A DNA stretch of 7,900 nucleotides from Alphaproteobacteria bacterium (lineage in GTDB: Bacteria; Pseudomonadota; Alphaproteobacteria; M2410), in assembly GCA_021774955.1 (NCBI GenBank), contig JAJFIN010000215.1:1-7900 (forward strand). The letters are read 5' to 3'. Position 1 is the first letter of the stretch, and every line of letters begins with the position of its first letter. Both the position numbers and the translations under genes were made by a program. This document shows, piece after piece, positions 5,503-7,900 of this stretch. The notes under the pieces are model-generated. The model searched no databases, was not told the origin of the DNA, and worked only from the letters and a program-made list of their open reading frames with translations.

Positions 5503-7003
5503 GTCTCGATTATTATCAACTCTCTTGTATGTTGCCGTCGGGATGAGTGCAGGCTTTTTAGTTTCGCGCTGGATGTCTCCTCAAACAACATCAGAAGCTG
5601 ACAAAGAGATCCTCTATTGGGCGGCGCCCATGGATCCAAACTACCGACGGGACGAACCTGGTAAATCGCCGATGGGGATGGATCTGATCCCCGTTTATAA
5701 AAACACTGGCGGTATGAGCGATGGCGAGCCTGCCCTTCAGTTGAACCCCGCTGTTGTGAACAACATTGGGGTTCGAACCGCCAAAACCATGCGCGGCAAT
5801 TTACAGCGCACCATCGATGCGGTGGGCTTTGTTGAACCCAATGATGATCTAACCAGCGTTCTGCATGTGCGTAGTGAAGGCTGGATTGAACATCTCTTGG
5901 TTAAAACAGAGGGTGAGCGCGTTGGCAAAGGCGACACGCTTTTCCAGCTTTACTCTCCGGTCATCACCAATGCCAAAACAGAGTTTGTTCAGGCCGTCCG
6001 GATTGGCCGTGCAGAACACATCAAAGCGGCGAGTGAACGGCTTAGGTCATTGGGCCTGGAGCAAGATCAAATCGATTACCTGCGAAAGAACGGCAAGGTT
6101 GAAAGACTGGTCGACATCCGCGCGCAACAAGACGGGGTCATTCTTGAACTCAATGTCAGTGAAGGTGCTTATGTAAAGCCTGGCACAACAATACTGAATT
6201 TGGCGGATTTGAACTCAATCTGGGTTCAGGTTGAAATCTTTGAGGATCAAGCTAGCTGGGTCGAAGAAGGCCAAACCGCAATCATGCGCCTTCCCTTTAT
6301 ACCGGGGCGTCTTTGGCATGGGAGTGTCGACTACGTTTATCCGATGGTCGACACGATGAGCCGAACCGTCCGGGTTCGGATGCAGTTTGATAATCACGAT
6401 CAGGCATTGAAACCCGGCATGTATACCGAGATCGCGATTAACGGAACCGAACTGGAAGATGCTCTTTCAATCCCACGGGAAGCCTTGATCCGGGCTGGCA
6501 AATCTGAACGCGTGATATTGGCTTTGGGTGAAGGACGCTTTCGTCCCGCGCAAGTCGTTGCAGGTATGGAGTTCGGTGATCATGTGCAAATTCTCTCCGG
6601 TCTTCAAGAAGACGAAATGGTTGTTATTTCAAGCCAGTTTCTGATCGATTCCGAAGCAAGCCTGGACGGAAGTTTGTTACGAATGGATACGGGGGCGGAT
6701 GATACCGCGATGGATATGGCCCCTGCATCGACCGAACCTGCAAGCAGACAAAAACCAGAATTGATTGTTGCTGATGGCGTGGTGAATTCGATCATGACCG
6801 GGCACAACATGATCAACATTACTCATGAACCTATTGAAGCCTTGAACTGGCCGGTCATGACGATGAATTTTACTACCACGGAAGATGTGGATTTATCCAG
6901 TTTCGAAATCGGTGAGCGCGTGCAATTCACACTGATGCCGCAAGAAGACGGAAGCTATTTGATCAACAGTATATCCACGTACGATGTGGAGGGTGAACAA
7001 TGA
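5495..7003 (+). CDS. cusB: Cu(I)/Ag(I) efflux membrane-fusion protein CusB with fused C-terminal CusF domain
   Basis: This 502-residue periplasmic adaptor links the inner-membrane pump to the channel. The N-terminal hydrophobic stretch (about 8-24) serves as an anchor or signal. A heavy-metal-binding segment follows at 41-68 (YWAAPMDPNYRRDEPGKSPM then GMDLIPVY), characteristic of CusB. The biotinyl-lipoyl-like halves lie near 129-155 and 206-240 around a short helical hairpin, then the beta-barrel and membrane-proximal domains. From about 425 to 497 lies a CusF-type copper chaperone domain: His444, Trp452, Met455 and Met457 show the same spacing (8, 3, 2) as the Cu(I)-binding His36, Trp44, Met47 and Met49 of E. 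coli CusF. An acidic, Met-containing linker (about 395-422) joins it. AGGAG is 6 nt before ATG. The gene overlaps cusC by 8 nt and cusA by 4 nt. The specificity call (copper/silver) rests mainly on the CusF residues. Confidence 0.95.
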   Translation: MNKSRLLSTLLYVAVGMSAGFLVSRWMSPQTTSEADKEILYWAAPMDPNYRRDEPGKSPMGMDLIPVYKNTGGMSDGEPALQLNPAVVNNIGVRTAKTMRGNLQRTIDAVGFVEPNDDLTSVLHVRSEGWIEHLLVKTEGERVGKGDTLFQLYSPVITNAKTEFVQAVRIGRAEHIKAASERLRSLGLEQDQIDYLRKNGKVERLVDIRAQQDGVILELNVSEGAYVKPGTTILNLADLNSIWVQVEIFEDQASWVEEGQTAIMRLPFIPGRLWHGSVDYVYPMVDTMSRTVRVRMQFDNHDQALKPGMYTEIAINGTELEDALSIPREALIRAGKSERVILALGEGRFRPAQVVAGMEFGDHVQILSGLQEDEMVVISSQFLIDSEASLDGSLLRMDTGADDTAMDMAPASTEPASRQKPELIVADGVVNSIMTGHNMINITHEPIEALNWPVMTMNFTTTEDVDLSSFEIGERVQFTLMPQEDGSYLINSISTYDVEGEQ

Positions 7004-7900
7004 TCTCGAGCATCATTCGTTGGTCCATCGACAATCGTTTTCTCATTGTTATGCTGGCAATTCTTTTTGCGGGCTGGAGTTTTTATTCTTTAAAACAAAC
7101 GCCGCTCGATGCGATTCCAGACCTTTCGGATGTTCAGGTGATCGTTAAAACCACCTATCCTGGACAAGCGCCGCAAGTGATTGAAGATCAAGTGACCTAT
7201 CCGTTGACCACTGCCATGCTTGCCGTTCCAGGTGCGGTAACGGTACGCGGATATTCATTCTTTAATGATTCATACGTCTACATTATATTCAAAGATGGGA
7301 CCGATCTCTATTGGGCCCGCTCGCGGGTGCTCGAATATCTCAGTCAGGTTGCCCCTACTTTACCCAAAGAGGCGCGTTCGGCGCTTGGGCCTGATGCGAC
7401 AGGTGTTGGTTGGGTTTACCAATATGCTCTCCTTGACCGCACAGGCGGTCATGACCTGGCCCAATTGCGATCACTTCAAGACTGGTTCTTGAAATACGAG
7501 CTTCAAACGATTGAGGGCGTCTCAGAAGTTGCCGCTATCGGCGGCATGGTCAAACAATATCAAGTGGTCGTGAATCCCAATCGTCTGCGTGCTTACAACA
7601 TATCGATCGCTAAGGTTCGCAAAGCCATTCAGGCCGGCAATCAGGAAACCGGCGGACGCGTCATCGAAATGGCAGAAGCCGAATATATGGTGCGCGCCAG
7701 CGGCTATATTCAAAGCGAAGAAGACTTAAAACTCATTCCGCTCGGAACGACACACCAGGGCACCCCTATTCTGTTGAAAGACGTGGCCGACATTCGCTTG
7801 GGGCCAGAGCTGCGCCGAGGCATTGGCGAATACAATGGTGAGGGTGAAGCGGTTGGTGGTGTCATTATTATGCGCTACGGAGAAAACGCGCAGTCGGTCA
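7000..7900 (+). CDS. cusA: Heavy-metal efflux RND pump CusA (N-terminal 300 residues, runs off right edge)
   Basis: This is the proton-driven inner-membrane pump of the complex. Only the first 300 codons are present, of roughly 1,040 in the family. The first membrane helix is at about 12-30, followed by the HME-RND signatures TPLDAIPDLSDVQVI (34-48), YPGQAPQVIEDQVTYPLTTAML (53-74) and VPGAVTVRGYSFF (77-89). Next is DGTDLYWARSRVLEYL (99-114) and the porter-domain stretches VGWVYQYAL and LQTIEGVSEVAAIGG. The Met triad and proton-relay residues that define Cu(I)/Ag(I) transport lie beyond the window, so specificity is taken from cusB. ATG at 7000 overlaps the cusB TGA (ATGA) and is preceded by GGAGGG with a 6-nt spacer. 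The frame is intact throughout. Confidence 0.95.
   Translation, partial: MISSIIRWSIDNRFLIVMLAILFAGWSFYSLKQTPLDAIPDLSDVQVIVKTTYPGQAPQVIEDQVTYPLTTAMLAVPGAVTVRGYSFFNDSYVYIIFKDGTDLYWARSRVLEYLSQVAPTLPKEARSALGPDATGVGWVYQYALLDRTGGHDLAQLRSLQDWFLKYELQTIEGVSEVAAIGGMVKQYQVVVNPNRLRAYNISIAKVRKAIQAGNQETGGRVIEMAEAEYMVRASGYIQSEEDLKLIPLGTTHQGTPILLKDVADIRLGPELRRGIGEYNGEGEAVGGVIIMRYGENAQSV

Overview
The window looks like part of a chromosome or large replicon from a Gram-negative alphaproteobacterium, perhaps a marine Hyphomonadaceae- or Caulobacterales-like organism. This rests on protein style (lipoprotein M13 peptidase, DUF2855, Cus-type RND pump), roughly balanced base composition and clear AGGAG-type ribosome binding sites. 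The assignment is inference from recognition, not from a search.

Left part (1-2000). The minus strand carries the N-terminal 456 codons of an M13-family (neprilysin/PepO-like) zinc metallopeptidase lipoprotein, which runs off the left edge before its catalytic HExxH motif. Divergent from it is an unrecognised 130-residue ORF (1599-1991, plus). The 228-base gap between them holds two operator-like 14-bp dyads of form CGGT-N6-ACCG, 30 bp apart centre to centre, plus four copies of CGGTGA. The ORF ends exactly where the next, convergent gene ends (stop codons at 1989-1991 and 1992-1994), inside an A/T-rich inverted repeat.

Middle part (1992-3637, minus). A two-gene operon encodes a DUF2855 protein (medium-chain dehydrogenase/reductase-like, function unknown) followed by a cupin-domain protein. 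They are 11 nt apart, and the cupin's Shine-Dalgarno overlaps the upstream stop codon. A GTTAAC-N4-GTTAAC dyad lies just upstream of the DUF2855 gene.

Right part (3775-7900, plus). A copper/silver efflux operon runs off the right edge: a small secreted Cys/Met/His-rich protein, cusC (TolC-type outer-membrane channel), cusB with a C-terminal CusF copper-chaperone domain fused on, and the start of cusA (heavy-metal RND pump). cusC-cusB overlap by 8 nt and cusB-cusA by 4 nt, so they are probably translationally coupled. Together they would capture Cu(I)/Ag(I) in the periplasm and pump it across the outer membrane. The lead small protein would fit a periplasmic metal-binding accessory role, but this is inferred only from its composition and position.

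I see no CRISPR array, tRNA, rRNA, insertion sequence or phage gene. The efflux operon is a known type of system. The least explained items are the paired dyads near 1550-1593, the orphan ORF at 1599, and the Cys-rich protein leading the metal operon.
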